Assembly: GCF_002135335.1 (NCBI RefSeq)
Contig: NZ_NEGC01000005.1
Span: forward strand, 209,485 to 273,484
DNA: 64,000 bases
Direction of reading: 5' to 3'
DNA from: Acinetobacter sp. ANC 4470
GTDB taxonomy: Bacteria > Pseudomonadota > Gammaproteobacteria > Pseudomonadales > Moraxellaceae
A program made the translations under genes and the position numbers. The notes beneath the pieces are model-generated. The model was not told the origin of the DNA and searched no databases. It saw nothing but the letters and a program-made list of their open reading frames with translations. Of this stretch, positions 46,289-54,631 are shown one piece after another (the first letter of the stretch is position 1; each line of letters starts with the position of its first letter).

Positions 46289-46921
46289 TTATGAGACTTG
46301 CACCATAGGATAAAAAGGTTGAGCCAAATCAAAACTCTCTGGGTTTCCTAAAAACACATAGATAAAAATCGGTAACAATGCAACCAAAATAGTACAGGCA
46401 TCTTGCAATTATTTACGATTGACAGCGCTCTTGTAAGTCATACCACCAAGGATCATTTGGTGATGCAAGGTACGAAGTCGATTAACAATCATCCATAAAA
46501 TATGGGCTGAATCTTTAGCCTGTAAAGCACAATGTGCCTGTTTTTTTCCTGATCAAAAGTAGCTTTCCAAGAAATTTGACTTATTTTCTGATTTTGATAA
46601 TCCCAGAATCCTTGGTACACATATGGATTTGCTAATAATCAAATGATTCAACTTTTTCCAAAGCAGATTATCAATTTTATGTTCCTGATCTTTTTGCCAG
46701 ATTAAAAACAAAAACTGTCTTAACGATTATTTGTTCGGCATCCCTGCAACATCTTGTGCATAAAGTGCCTTAAAAGACCCCCAAAGACTGATAAACTGTA
46801 GATCAAGATCCTGATCTAATTCGGTTGATTTTTTTAACCAACTTAAGCCACGATGGATTCTTAAATTAAATGTATCTGAATGTTGTGCTTTTTTACTTTT
46901 AAAAATTTTTCCCAAAAGCAT
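46289..46921 (-). pseudogene. Decayed HEPN-like gene
   Basis: The minus strand encodes, in pieces, one protein of about 210 residues resembling the Apea-like HEPN family. The intact N-terminal piece (46727-46921) ends with IHRGLSWLKKSTEL and LQFISLWGSFKALYAQD. After a TAA (46727-46729) the frame continues, then shifts to QGFWDYQNQKISQISW, shifts again to VNRLRTLHHQMILGGMTYKS, meets another TAA at 46409-46411, and ends QPFYPMVQVS at 46289. At least two stops and two frameshifts make it non-functional. LHHQMILGG corresponds to the usual RNQxxHGG HEPN motif, now mutated. Confidence 0.8.
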
Positions 46922-47062
46922 CTTTTACATTTCTTCATACTTTTTATTACTTATTAACATACTGAATATTCAATGATTTCACAATATACCCATAAATATT
47001 TTATGGATATATTTATCATCTCGGTTCATTACTCAAAATTGCTGCTTTTTAGTACAATACTA

Positions 47063-47089
47063 TTGCTTTTTAAAGAAAGCACGTATAAT
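47063..47089 (+). promoter_or_regulatory. Promoter of dusA
   Basis: A perfect -10 TATAAT (47084-47089) lies 38 bp before the dusA ATG, with a TTGCTT element (47063-47068) 15 bp upstream; spacing is slightly short. Confidence 0.5.
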
Positions 47090-47126
47090 TCGCGCTTCGG
47101 TTTTTCATCGTTTTAGGTTTCTGCTC

Positions 47127-48143
47127 ATGTCCGCTTTCCAGTCCTTACAGCCTCGCATTTCTGTCGCGCCGATGATGGATTGGACCACACGTGACTATCG
47201 TTTTTTTGCCCGTTTGTTTAATCCCAATATTATTATGTATACCGAAATGGTGACCACTGGCGCAATTTTATTTGGTGGTGCAGAACGTCATTTAGACTAC
47301 AACCATGAAGAACACCCTATTGTGCTACAACTGGGTGGCTCAAATCCTAAAGATTTAGCAACTTGTAGCAAAATGGCACAAGACTGGGGCTATGATGAAA
47401 TTAACCTCAATGTTGGTTGCCCAAGTGACCGCGTACAAAACAATAAAATTGGCGCCTGTTTAATGGCTGAACCTGACTTGGTTGCCGAATGTATTGCCGA
47501 AATGCGCAATGCCGTCGATATTCCTATCACGGTAAAACATCGCATTGGCATTGATGACCTACAATCTTATGAAGAGATGTTACATTTTGTCGATACCGTA
47601 GCTAAAACAGGTTGTGACAACTTTGTGGTACATGCGCGTATTGCGTTGTTGCAAGGTTTATCGCCAAAAGAAAACCGCGATGTTCCACCACTGCGTTATG
47701 AAGATGTCTATCGCTTAAAACAGGATCGTCCAAATTTAATTATTGAAATTAACGGCGGCGTTAAAACTTTTGCTGAAACACAAGAACATTTAAAACATGT
47801 CGATGGTGTGATGATTGGTCGCGAGGCTTATCACAACCCGTATTTATTGGCTGAACTTGGCCAATTGTGGGCACTAGAAGCCCCAAATCGTTTTGATATT
47901 ATGACGCAAATGATGCCGTATATTGCCAAGCGTATGGAACAAGGTGCACCGCTTTCAATTGTTACCCGTCATATTTTAGGTTTATTCCAAAACTTACCTG
48001 GTGCACGAAAATGGCGTCAGGCTTTAAGTGGTGGTAATGCCAAAAGCTTAAAAGATGTGGAAATCGCCTTGATTAATATTCAAGAAGCCATGCAACGTAC
48101 TGAAGATTATTTGAAAGAAAATCAAATACCAGAAAATAGTTAA
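47127..48143 (+). CDS. dusA: tRNA-dihydrouridine(20/20a) synthase DusA
   Basis: DusA reduces uridines 20/20a of tRNA with FMN and NADPH. The 338-aa protein has the FMN-binding start SVAPMMDWTTRDYRFFARL, the catalytic Cys in NLNVGCPSDRVQNNKIGACLM, HRIGIDD, FVVHARIALLQGLSPKENR (DusA signature) and GVMIGREAYHNPY. The length is normal. dusA is a known integration site for prophages and islands in Acinetobacter; here both flanks look uninterrupted. Confidence 0.96.
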   Translation: MSAFQSLQPRISVAPMMDWTTRDYRFFARLFNPNIIMYTEMVTTGAILFGGAERHLDYNHEEHPIVLQLGGSNPKDLATCSKMAQDWGYDEINLNVGCPSDRVQNNKIGACLMAEPDLVAECIAEMRNAVDIPITVKHRIGIDDLQSYEEMLHFVDTVAKTGCDNFVVHARIALLQGLSPKENRDVPPLRYEDVYRLKQDRPNLIIEINGGVKTFAETQEHLKHVDGVMIGREAYHNPYLLAELGQLWALEAPNRFDIMTQMMPYIAKRMEQGAPLSIVTRHILGLFQNLPGARKWRQALSGGNAKSLKDVEIALINIQEAMQRTEDYLKENQIPENS

Positions 48144-48160
48144 ATACGTTTAAAAATAAA

Positions 48161-48220
48161 ACACCCATTTGGGTTATGCCAGTCAATTGCTGAATTGACT
48201 GGCATAACCCAAATGGGTGT
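48161..48220 (+). repeat. Perfect 28-bp inverted repeat after dusA
   Basis: The arms 48161-48188 and 48193-48220 are perfectly complementary over 28 bp with a GCTG loop. It follows dusA by 17 bp, with A residues before and CTTT after. It may be an unusually long terminator between dusA and the convergent cytochrome-like gene, or a relic of a mobile element. Confidence 0.85.
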
Positions 48221-48307
48221 CTTTAATAGACTAGTATGCAGTAGTTAAATCCTAATTTACTTTGATTTTTCATAGTTCAGAATGCTGAACTGTGAGTGTG
48301 CATAAAA

Positions 48308-48685
48308 TCAGTGATGATTATAAACAGCATGTCCCTGATCTCTAACCGCAGCAATTTTTTTACCTTCCACTTTAGCCTGATCCAGTTTACCCGCCTGAAC
48401 CAAAGTACTGGTTTTATCAATCTGCACCACTAATTGATCATATAAAGAATCTGAGTTCGGTGCCTTTGCATCTTTGGTTTTTAATTTCAATTTTTTTGCG
48501 TCTAAAGCAGCAGTTTTCATGTTGCCCAGCGCTTTCAGTGCATCTTTCTGATTATCTGCTGTATTAAACGCTTTAAAGTTTTTTGCAAGTGTCTCCATAT
48601 GATGTTCAAGGTTACCTGCAAAACTTAGGCTGCTGAACGACAAAGCAGTGGAAAATATAACGGTGGCTAAAGTTTTTTTGATCAT
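48308..48685 (-). CDS. Cytochrome b562-like periplasmic protein
   Basis: A 125-aa exported four-helix-bundle protein. The signal peptide is 1-23 (ending LSFA). The mature start GNLEHHMETLAKNFKAF places a Met at mature position 7, as in E. coli cytochrome b562, and AVRDQGHAVYNHH supplies a His at the position of the second haem ligand (H119 of the precursor). Middle helices KALGNMKTAALDAKKLKLKT and VVQIDKTSTLVQAGKLDQAK match the family. No CXXCH is present, so haem would be non-covalent. The frame opens upstream at 48709; MIKK at 48685 is a proper signal start. Confidence 0.8.
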   Translation of the reverse strand: MIKKTLATVIFSTALSFSSLSFAGNLEHHMETLAKNFKAFNTADNQKDALKALGNMKTAALDAKKLKLKTKDAKAPNSDSLYDQLVVQIDKTSTLVQAGKLDQAKVEGKKIAAVRDQGHAVYNHH

Positions 48686-48835
48686 GCTAATGTCCTTGTG
48701 AAAATCCATTTTAAAAACTGTGGCTATTGCTGCTGTTTAATTGTTCTGAAATTTGTATTTTAACTGTTAAACATAGTGTAAATCTTATAAAAAATGCAAC
48801 GGATTCGTTGCATTTTCATCAATAAAATCTGTTTT

Positions 48836-50107
48836 CTAAACAGGCTCTATTTCATGATGTAAAGCATCGTGAATCGCTTCCACCAGTTGCTGTGCAATCT
48901 CTTGTTTCGAGGCTTTTTCCAAATCACGCTTCTGAATCTGATACTGCTCTGCAAAAAATACCGTCATGGCATTTTCATCAGAAGCAAAACCGATATCTGC
49001 GCGCGATACATCATTGCAGGCAATCATATCTAGCTTTTTTGCCACCAGTTTACCAGCAGCATATTCTTCAACATTGCGGGTTTCAGCCGCAAAACCGACC
49101 ATGAACGGACGTTTTTGTTGCCCCGCAATAGTCGCGACGATATCGGGATTTTTGATGAGTGAAACATTCAATTCATCACCGGCTTTTTTAATTTTATGCT
49201 CAGCAATTTCTGCCACGCGATAATCTGCCACGGCTGCGGTTGCAATAAAAATATCGCAACCTTCATCCAGCATCTGCATACTCAGATCCAGCATTTGTAC
49301 CGCAGATGAAACATTGATACGGTGTACACCATTGGGTGTATCTAAACTGACAGGGCCTGCAATCAGCGTGACTTTCGCACCCGCAGCATAACAAGCGGCT
49401 GCCAAGGCAAAACCCATTTTCCCAGTACTATGATTGGAAATATAACGCACTGGGTCAATCGCTTCACGGGTTGGACCCGCAGTAATCACTACATGCTTAC
49501 CCGCCAACAGACCAAATTTTTCCGCAATCGCGCGCTGTGCTCGATGGAAATACTGGGTGACTTGCAGTGCTAAATCTTCCGGTTCCGGCATCCGTCCTAA
49601 ACCGACATCACCACAAGCTTGTGAACCTGCATCTGGCATAATCACATGCACGCCATCTTCAACCAAGGTATTTAAATTACGCTGTGTCGCTTTGGCTGCC
49701 CACATTTGCTGATTCATGGCGGGTGCAACCCAAACTGGTGACTTCGTTGCAAGATACAACGTGCTTAATAAGTCATCCGCTAAACCCGCGGCAAATTTGG
49801 CTAAAGTATCGCAACTTGCAGGGGCAACCAGTAATAAATCCGCCCAACGTGCCAATTCAATATGCCCCATGCCCGCCTCGGCTTCTGGATTGAGTAATTC
49901 AGTATGGACTGGATTTCCCGACAAGGCCTGGAAGGTTAACGGCGTAATAAAAGCTTGTGCACCCTGTGTCATCACCACGCGGACATTAAAGCCTGCGTCT
50001 TTTAAACGCCGCACTAAAATGGCACTTTTATATGCCGCGATACCACCCGTTACAGCCAATACAATATTTTTATTTGGAATTACACTCAAATCGAAGCTCA
50101 CAAACAA
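48836..50107 (-). CDS. coaBC: Phosphopantothenoylcysteine decarboxylase / phosphopantothenate-cysteine ligase CoaBC
   Basis: A bifunctional CoA-biosynthesis enzyme of 423 aa. The N-terminal CoaC flavoprotein domain has VTGGIAAYKSA, VAPASCDTLAKFAAGLADDLL and PAMNQQMW with the PASAN/PAMN motifs, and an ACGDVGLGRMPEP loop. The C-terminal CoaB domain (from about 200) has VITAGPTREAIDPVRYISNHSTGKMG, KIKK and VGFAAET. The start at 50107 is some residues longer than in E. coli. It is divergent from radC, a conserved gene pair. Confidence 0.95.
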   Translation of the reverse strand: MFVSFDLSVIPNKNIVLAVTGGIAAYKSAILVRRLKDAGFNVRVVMTQGAQAFITPLTFQALSGNPVHTELLNPEAEAGMGHIELARWADLLLVAPASCDTLAKFAAGLADDLLSTLYLATKSPVWVAPAMNQQMWAAKATQRNLNTLVEDGVHVIMPDAGSQACGDVGLGRMPEPEDLALQVTQYFHRAQRAIAEKFGLLAGKHVVITAGPTREAIDPVRYISNHSTGKMGFALAAACYAAGAKVTLIAGPVSLDTPNGVHRINVSSAVQMLDLSMQMLDEGCDIFIATAAVADYRVAEIAEHKIKKAGDELNVSLIKNPDIVATIAGQQKRPFMVGFAAETRNVEEYAAGKLVAKKLDMIACNDVSRADIGFASDENAMTVFFAEQYQIQKRDLEKASKQEIAQQLVEAIHDALHHEIEPV

Positions 50108-50213
50108 GCTACCTTTCTGTTGCAGTGGGGCTCACAATATCATTAAATAAGGGCAGACCCAAGTAAGCACTTAAGTCTAATTACAATCACTAAAAATAAA
50201 AAAGTCTAAAATA

Positions 50214-50906
50214 ATGAATTTATCGATTAAACATTGGCCTGAACAAGAACGTCCACGTGAACGTCTCATTCAACAAGGGGCAAGCAGCCTATCAGATGCA
50301 GAACTGCTTGCGATCTTTTTACGTTCGGGTTCCAAGCAACATTCAGCGGTGGAACTTGCACGAATCATGCTGCAACATTATGGTAGCTTAAATCCTATTT
50401 TTGATGCTGGACTTGAGGATTTAAGCCAGTTTCATGGTATTGGTGCAACTAAATATGCACAACTGATGGCAGTCAAAGAACTTGGACGGCGTTATATTGC
50501 GCAGCATTTAAAACAAGAAAAAATTGAATTGAGTAATTCTAAAACTTTATTGGATTTTTTGAAATTTGAATTGCTCGGTGAAAACCAAGAAGTATTTGCA
50601 GTACTATGCCTAGATACACATTTAAGAAAAATAAACTTTAAAAAAATGTTTTATGGTTCACTACATTCATGTGAAATTTCGATTAATCAATTACTTCGCT
50701 ATGCCATAAGTCAGCATGCCAGTAGCATCGTCATCGCACATAATCATCCCTTTGGTCTGGCACAGCCCTCAAAAGCAGATATTGAATTAACCCAACGTAT
50801 TGTCCATGCCAGTCACTTATTAGAAATCAACTTAATTGATCATTGTATAGTTTCTCCTGAAGGGACTTTTTCATTTGCTGAACATCAACTGCTGCAAGCT
50901 AAATAA
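50214..50906 (+). CDS. radC: RadC family protein (JAB domain)
   Basis: The 230-aa protein has an N-terminal helix-hairpin-helix part (WPEQERPRERLIQQGASSLSDAELLAI, then FHGIGATKYAQLMAVKELGRR). The C-terminal JAB/MPN domain carries VIAHNHPFGLAQPSKADIE, with HNH and downstream SxxD metal-ligand positions. Family proteins were named for DNA repair, but their biochemical role is uncertain. It is divergent from coaBC. Confidence 0.93.
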   Translation: MNLSIKHWPEQERPRERLIQQGASSLSDAELLAIFLRSGSKQHSAVELARIMLQHYGSLNPIFDAGLEDLSQFHGIGATKYAQLMAVKELGRRYIAQHLKQEKIELSNSKTLLDFLKFELLGENQEVFAVLCLDTHLRKINFKKMFYGSLHSCEISINQLLRYAISQHASSIVIAHNHPFGLAQPSKADIELTQRIVHASHLLEINLIDHCIVSPEGTFSFAEHQLLQAK

Positions 50907-50976
50907 CAGAGAACAAATATTGACAAAAGGCTGACAAACACAGAAGATCATTAAAAATTTTGATGATACTCATAAC

Positions 50977-51888
50977 ATGATTGTGCGTGACCAACCTAGT
51001 ATATTTAGGCTGTTATTTTCTTGGCGTGGAACCATTCTTCCCAAGGTTTTACCGCCTTTAGGTGTGGTCATGCTCATTTCCGCTGTGATTGGTGGATTAT
51101 CCTATATTGGTTATTTTCACTTTCCAGAATTTCCTTTAGTGGGCTTTACCCTCATTGGTGTAGTTTTATCTATTTTTCTGGGCTTTAAAAACACTGCCTG
51201 TTATGACCGATGGTGGGAAGCACGTAAACTTTGGGGCATGCTAATTGCTACTGCACGCCATTTTGACCGTGACTGCCGCATACTGACTCAAGGACGGCGT
51301 GAACGTATCGTTCAACATGTGATTGTATTTGCAAACGTATTACGTGATCGTTTACGACATCAAACTGCAAATCCACTGGCATTGGTTGAAACCAGTGGCA
51401 TGAGCCAGCAAGCATTAACCCAGCTCTATCAACAAGCCAATGCACCGCAGTACACCTTAAGTTTGATTCACTGGGAATTGATGCAAGCGCTGAAAGACGG
51501 TGAAATTTCCGATATTATTTATATGCAAATGAACCAGCATGTCGCTGAACTCAGTCTGGTTCAAACAGGGTGCGACCGGATTGCAACTACCCCGTTGCCT
51601 TTTGCTTATTCGGTGTTACTCAATCGTACCGTATATTTTTTCTGTTTTATGCTGCCCTTTAGTTTAGGCTCAACTCTGGGTTTAGCCACGCCTTTACTGG
51701 TCGGTATTCTGGCTTATACTTTTTTAGGTTTAGATGCTTTAAGTTCAGAAATTGAAGAACCTTTTGGTACACAAAGTAATGACTTACCACTCGATGCGAT
51801 GGTACGAACCATTGAAATTGAATTACTGGGGACTTTAGGCAAACCGACGCCTCCGCCGATTCAGGCACAGGATCATAATCTTTTATAA
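50977..51888 (+). CDS. Bestrophin family (YneE-like) channel protein
   Basis: A 303-aa bestrophin-like membrane protein (PF01062) with hydrophobic helices at about 22-45, 52-70, 205-230 and 233-255. It carries CYDRWWEARKLWGMLIATARHFDRD (about 73-97) and the C-terminal acidic motif ALSSEIEEPFGTQSNDLPLDAM. Bacterial homologues form pentameric ion channels in the inner membrane. It is monocistronic. Confidence 0.9.
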   Translation: MIVRDQPSIFRLLFSWRGTILPKVLPPLGVVMLISAVIGGLSYIGYFHFPEFPLVGFTLIGVVLSIFLGFKNTACYDRWWEARKLWGMLIATARHFDRDCRILTQGRRERIVQHVIVFANVLRDRLRHQTANPLALVETSGMSQQALTQLYQQANAPQYTLSLIHWELMQALKDGEISDIIYMQMNQHVAELSLVQTGCDRIATTPLPFAYSVLLNRTVYFFCFMLPFSLGSTLGLATPLLVGILAYTFLGLDALSSEIEEPFGTQSNDLPLDAMVRTIEIELLGTLGKPTPPPIQAQDHNLL

Positions 51889-52235
51889 AAATCCCTCCTT
51901 GTGCAGCGGTGCTGCTCACCCTTTGTTAAAGGGAGGAAAAAATCCATTAGTGCCCAATAGTTTAATTTAAGCAAGCTTTGGATACACGGGTGTGGCGGGA
52001 TGCCACACGTTACCCATCACAACAGGGACGTTGTGTGTGGGTGACAAAGGCTTTTGCTTACTTTTAGCCTCTCAAAAGTAAGACTTCGCCTATACAAATG
52101 TCTTTCGACTTTATTGAAAAATTACGGCAGTGAAAGCTTCTAACGTAAAATACGATGATTTCAAACCTTCTTATTAGAAAAAATCACTATTTATCAACGG
52201 TAAACCACATATGGCACAAAAGGGTGGATTAAAAA
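51889..52235. other. Structured intergenic region with consecutive hairpins
   Basis: No gene is seen. CCCTCCTT...AAGGGAGG flanks the bestrophin 3' end (about 51893-51936). Three back-to-back hairpins follow: GTGTGGC/GCCACAC (51990-52008), a roughly 14-bp interrupted stem over 52009-52045, and CTTACTTTT/AAAAGTAAG (52057-52082). They may be a repeat-element relic or a structured transcript. Confidence 0.6.
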
Positions 52236-53090
52236 TTAACGAAAACTCTCCCAAATCCCCACTTGCCCTTCTTTAAGCCGAGGAATATTGCCCAATCGAA
52301 TCCACGGCATATGATCGCCATGAAAATCACTCCCCACAGAAACTTTTAGTCCATATTCAGCAACCATACGATCCACCATTTGACGGGTCGAAGCAGGCTC
52401 AATTGCAGGCGGCAACTCGACGGCATCGCCACCAAACCCCGCAAAAATTTCAATTAAATAACGAATATTGGTCGCTGATAGATCATATTTAGTCGGATGC
52501 GCCAATACGGCATAGCCTTCACTGGCATGAATCACCTGAATGGTTTCCGCTAAACCTAGCCCATCAAATTTCACATAGGCTTTCTTACCTTCCTTAATAT
52601 ATTTATCAAAAGCCTGTTGAGGGCGGCTGACAAAACCTTTTTCGACTAAGGTTTTAGCAATATGTGTTCGGGTGATACGGTCTGCAATCCCATCCACTTT
52701 GGCAATCACATCGGCATAAATATCCTGACCAATCAGCGGAATCAGTAGGTCACAGATCTGTTTGGCGCGAATGGCTCGAATCTGTTTTTGTTGTTCCAGT
52801 AAAACCAACAAAGGTTCTGGATTTTGCATATTTAAGGCAACAATATGCACACCGTAACTTTTTTGCGTTGCGGGACGTGACCATTGACTGGAAATTTCCA
52901 CCCCTGAAATAATTTTCAATGGTAAATTTTGTGCAACTTCCTCCGCGAGCTTTAAGCCATCCATGGTATCGTGGTCAGTCAGCGCAAGGGTATGAATACC
53001 TTTTTCAATGGCTGCATGCACAAGTTGCTCTGGAGACAAAGTTCCATCAGAAATATTACTGTGTGTATGTAAATCTACGCCTTGCATCAC
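52236..53090 (-). CDS. PHP domain phosphoesterase (YciV/RNase AM-like)
   Basis: A 284-aa polymerase-and-histidinol-phosphatase-fold metalloenzyme. It has DLHTHSNISDGT (metal-binding HxH near 7-9), ALTDHDTMDG, ISGVEISSQW, VLAHPTKYDL and GSDFHGD, the full set of PHP metal ligands. Relatives hydrolyse 3',5'-nucleoside bisphosphates and trim rRNA 5' ends (E. coli YciV). It is divergent from yciB, echoing the yci neighbourhood of enterics. Confidence 0.9.
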   Translation of the reverse strand: MMQGVDLHTHSNISDGTLSPEQLVHAAIEKGIHTLALTDHDTMDGLKLAEEVAQNLPLKIISGVEISSQWSRPATQKSYGVHIVALNMQNPEPLLVLLEQQKQIRAIRAKQICDLLIPLIGQDIYADVIAKVDGIADRITRTHIAKTLVEKGFVSRPQQAFDKYIKEGKKAYVKFDGLGLAETIQVIHASEGYAVLAHPTKYDLSATNIRYLIEIFAGFGGDAVELPPAIEPASTRQMVDRMVAEYGLKVSVGSDFHGDHMPWIRLGNIPRLKEGQVGIWESFR

Positions 53091-53132
53091 TTATACTATG
53101 TCATTTATTTGATCAGATTTAGATACTCTAAC

Positions 53133-53747
53133 ATGAAAGCACTTTTAGACTTTGTGCCACTCATTATTTTCTTTTATTTATATAAAACCGTTGACCCTAA
53201 AGATACTGAGCATCCCCTGCTTCAATTGATTGGTTCCGCAGGCGGTATAGATAATAATAATATTTTGGTTGCAACCTCTGGCCTCATTATTTCTATGCTT
53301 GTGGTGTATGGTGCCTTGTTTGTTATACAAAAATTCCGTTTAGATAAACAACAATGGATTGTGTTGTTTATGACCGTGGTTTTTGGTGGCATCACCTTAA
53401 TACTCAGCGATGATTTTTATATTCGCTTGAAAGCCGCACTGTTAAATATTGTCTTCGCGGCTGCATTCTTACTTTCACCTTATTTTATGAAAGATAAGAA
53501 ACCGCTGATTCAGCGTTTATTTAGCCCCATTTTCAATTTAACCGAAAAAGGCTGGAAAAATTTAAACTTTGCTTGGGCTGCCATGTTCGCACTCATGTCT
53601 TGCTTACATATTTTCTTCGCTTTTTTATTTGCTGGCGGAAAATATTGGGGAGAATTCACTGCATTTGGTGACATGATTGTGATGTTTTCCTTTATCATTA
53701 TTCAGTTTATTGTCTTGCGCAAACATTTTAAGTCGCCTGAAGAATAA
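53133..53747 (+). CDS. yciB: Inner membrane septation-associated protein YciB
   Basis: The 204-aa polytopic protein has about five to six helices. It starts MKALLDFVPLIIFFYLYK, the typical YciB/IspZ N-terminus, and carries KPLIQRLF near the middle and FAWAAMFALMSCLHIFFAFLF in the second half. It affects envelope integrity and cell division in E. coli. The frame opens at 53082, but ATG 53133 fits the family. The yciI gene follows 27 bp later. Confidence 0.93.
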   Translation: MKALLDFVPLIIFFYLYKTVDPKDTEHPLLQLIGSAGGIDNNNILVATSGLIISMLVVYGALFVIQKFRLDKQQWIVLFMTVVFGGITLILSDDFYIRLKAALLNIVFAAAFLLSPYFMKDKKPLIQRLFSPIFNLTEKGWKNLNFAWAAMFALMSCLHIFFAFLFAGGKYWGEFTAFGDMIVMFSFIIIQFIVLRKHFKSPEE

Positions 53748-53774
53748 TTTAGGTCTACTGATCGAGAAAAGAAT

Positions 53775-54077
53775 ATGCCTTTATTCGTCGTAAGCTGTAC
53801 TGATCACGAAGGTACAGTTGAAAAACGCCTCGCTACACGCCCACAACATATTGCACGTCTACAGAAATTAAATGACGAAGGTCATTTAATTGTGGCCGGT
53901 GCTATGCCAAAAGATCCAAGCAATCCACAAGCTGGATTTTATGGTAGTACCATTATTGTTGACTTTGAAACGCGTGAAGCACTGGACGCGTGGTTGCAAG
54001 AAGAGCCTTTCTTAATAGAAGGCGTGTACAGTCATATTGATGTGAAACCTTTTAATAAAGCTTTCCCTCAAGGATAA
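53775..54077 (+). CDS. YciI family protein
   Basis: The 100-aa ferredoxin-like alpha/beta barrel protein of the YciI/YCII family has the conserved R-xx-HI pattern RPQHIARLQKLNDEGHLIVAGAM and the C-terminal DPFLIEGVYSHI-type segment (here EEPFLIEGVYSHIDVKPF). The His and Asp residues thought to form an active site are present. It stands in an operon with yciB upstream and an unknown membrane protein 4 bp downstream. Confidence 0.92.
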   Translation: MPLFVVSCTDHEGTVEKRLATRPQHIARLQKLNDEGHLIVAGAMPKDPSNPQAGFYGSTIIVDFETREALDAWLQEEPFLIEGVYSHIDVKPFNKAFPQG

Positions 54078-54081
54078 AATC

Positions 54082-54591
54082 ATGCGTGTTGTTGTCCCAA
54101 GCTTATTGGGTTTAGCTTTAATTTGTTCTACTGCATGGGCCGTTGAATCTGCTCCTGCTCCGACACCTGTTGTAACTCCTGCTGCTCAAGCCACGACTAC
54201 AACACCATCGTCACAGACATTACCTGCCAATAAACCGGGTATTATTCCTGCGGTTGCCACAGTAAATCCCAATGGTCTACCACAAGAAGTAAAGCCTTTA
54301 ACGGCAGAACAACTTGCAAAAAATAAAGCATTGCAGGATGCCAACGTTAAAGCTTTAGTTAAAGATCAAGCAACGCGTTTGCAACAACTGGAAAAAGCCA
54401 ATTTAGATGCCTTATCGCAAAACCAAGAGCTACAACTGAAAAATGATAGCTTGGCTGTGCAAGTACAAGTTTTACAAAGTGAACGTAGCGCACAAATGTT
54501 TTTATACGGTGCTGCAACCATCGCGGTAGGTGTCTTACTGGGTTTCTTAATTGCAAGTTATGTGTATACCAAACGTCGTCGTCAGTGGTAA
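54082..54591 (+). CDS. Exported coiled-coil protein with C-terminal membrane anchor
   Basis: The 169-aa protein has a signal peptide (1-20, ending STAWA), a Pro/Thr/Ala-rich linker (about 21-65), a coiled coil (about 73-134, rich in L, Q and K heptads), one membrane helix (about 138-160) and a basic tail KRRRQW. The layout (periplasmic coiled coil, C-terminal TM, short basic cytoplasmic tail) resembles YgiM-like proteins without the SH3 domain. The function is unknown. It lies 4 bp after yciI. Confidence 0.75.
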   Translation: MRVVVPSLLGLALICSTAWAVESAPAPTPVVTPAAQATTTTPSSQTLPANKPGIIPAVATVNPNGLPQEVKPLTAEQLAKNKALQDANVKALVKDQATRLQQLEKANLDALSQNQELQLKNDSLAVQVQVLQSERSAQMFLYGAATIAVGVLLGFLIASYVYTKRRRQW

Positions 54592-54631
54592 ATCCTCTCT
54601 TTCTATTTTTGTTTTAAAGGTTGCTTAGCTC

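Noticed and set aside
46727..46921. 64-codon frame taken alone as a small gene
   Set aside because: The homologous continuation beyond its stop codon shows it is the 5' piece of a broken HEPN-like gene, so it was merged into the pseudogene.
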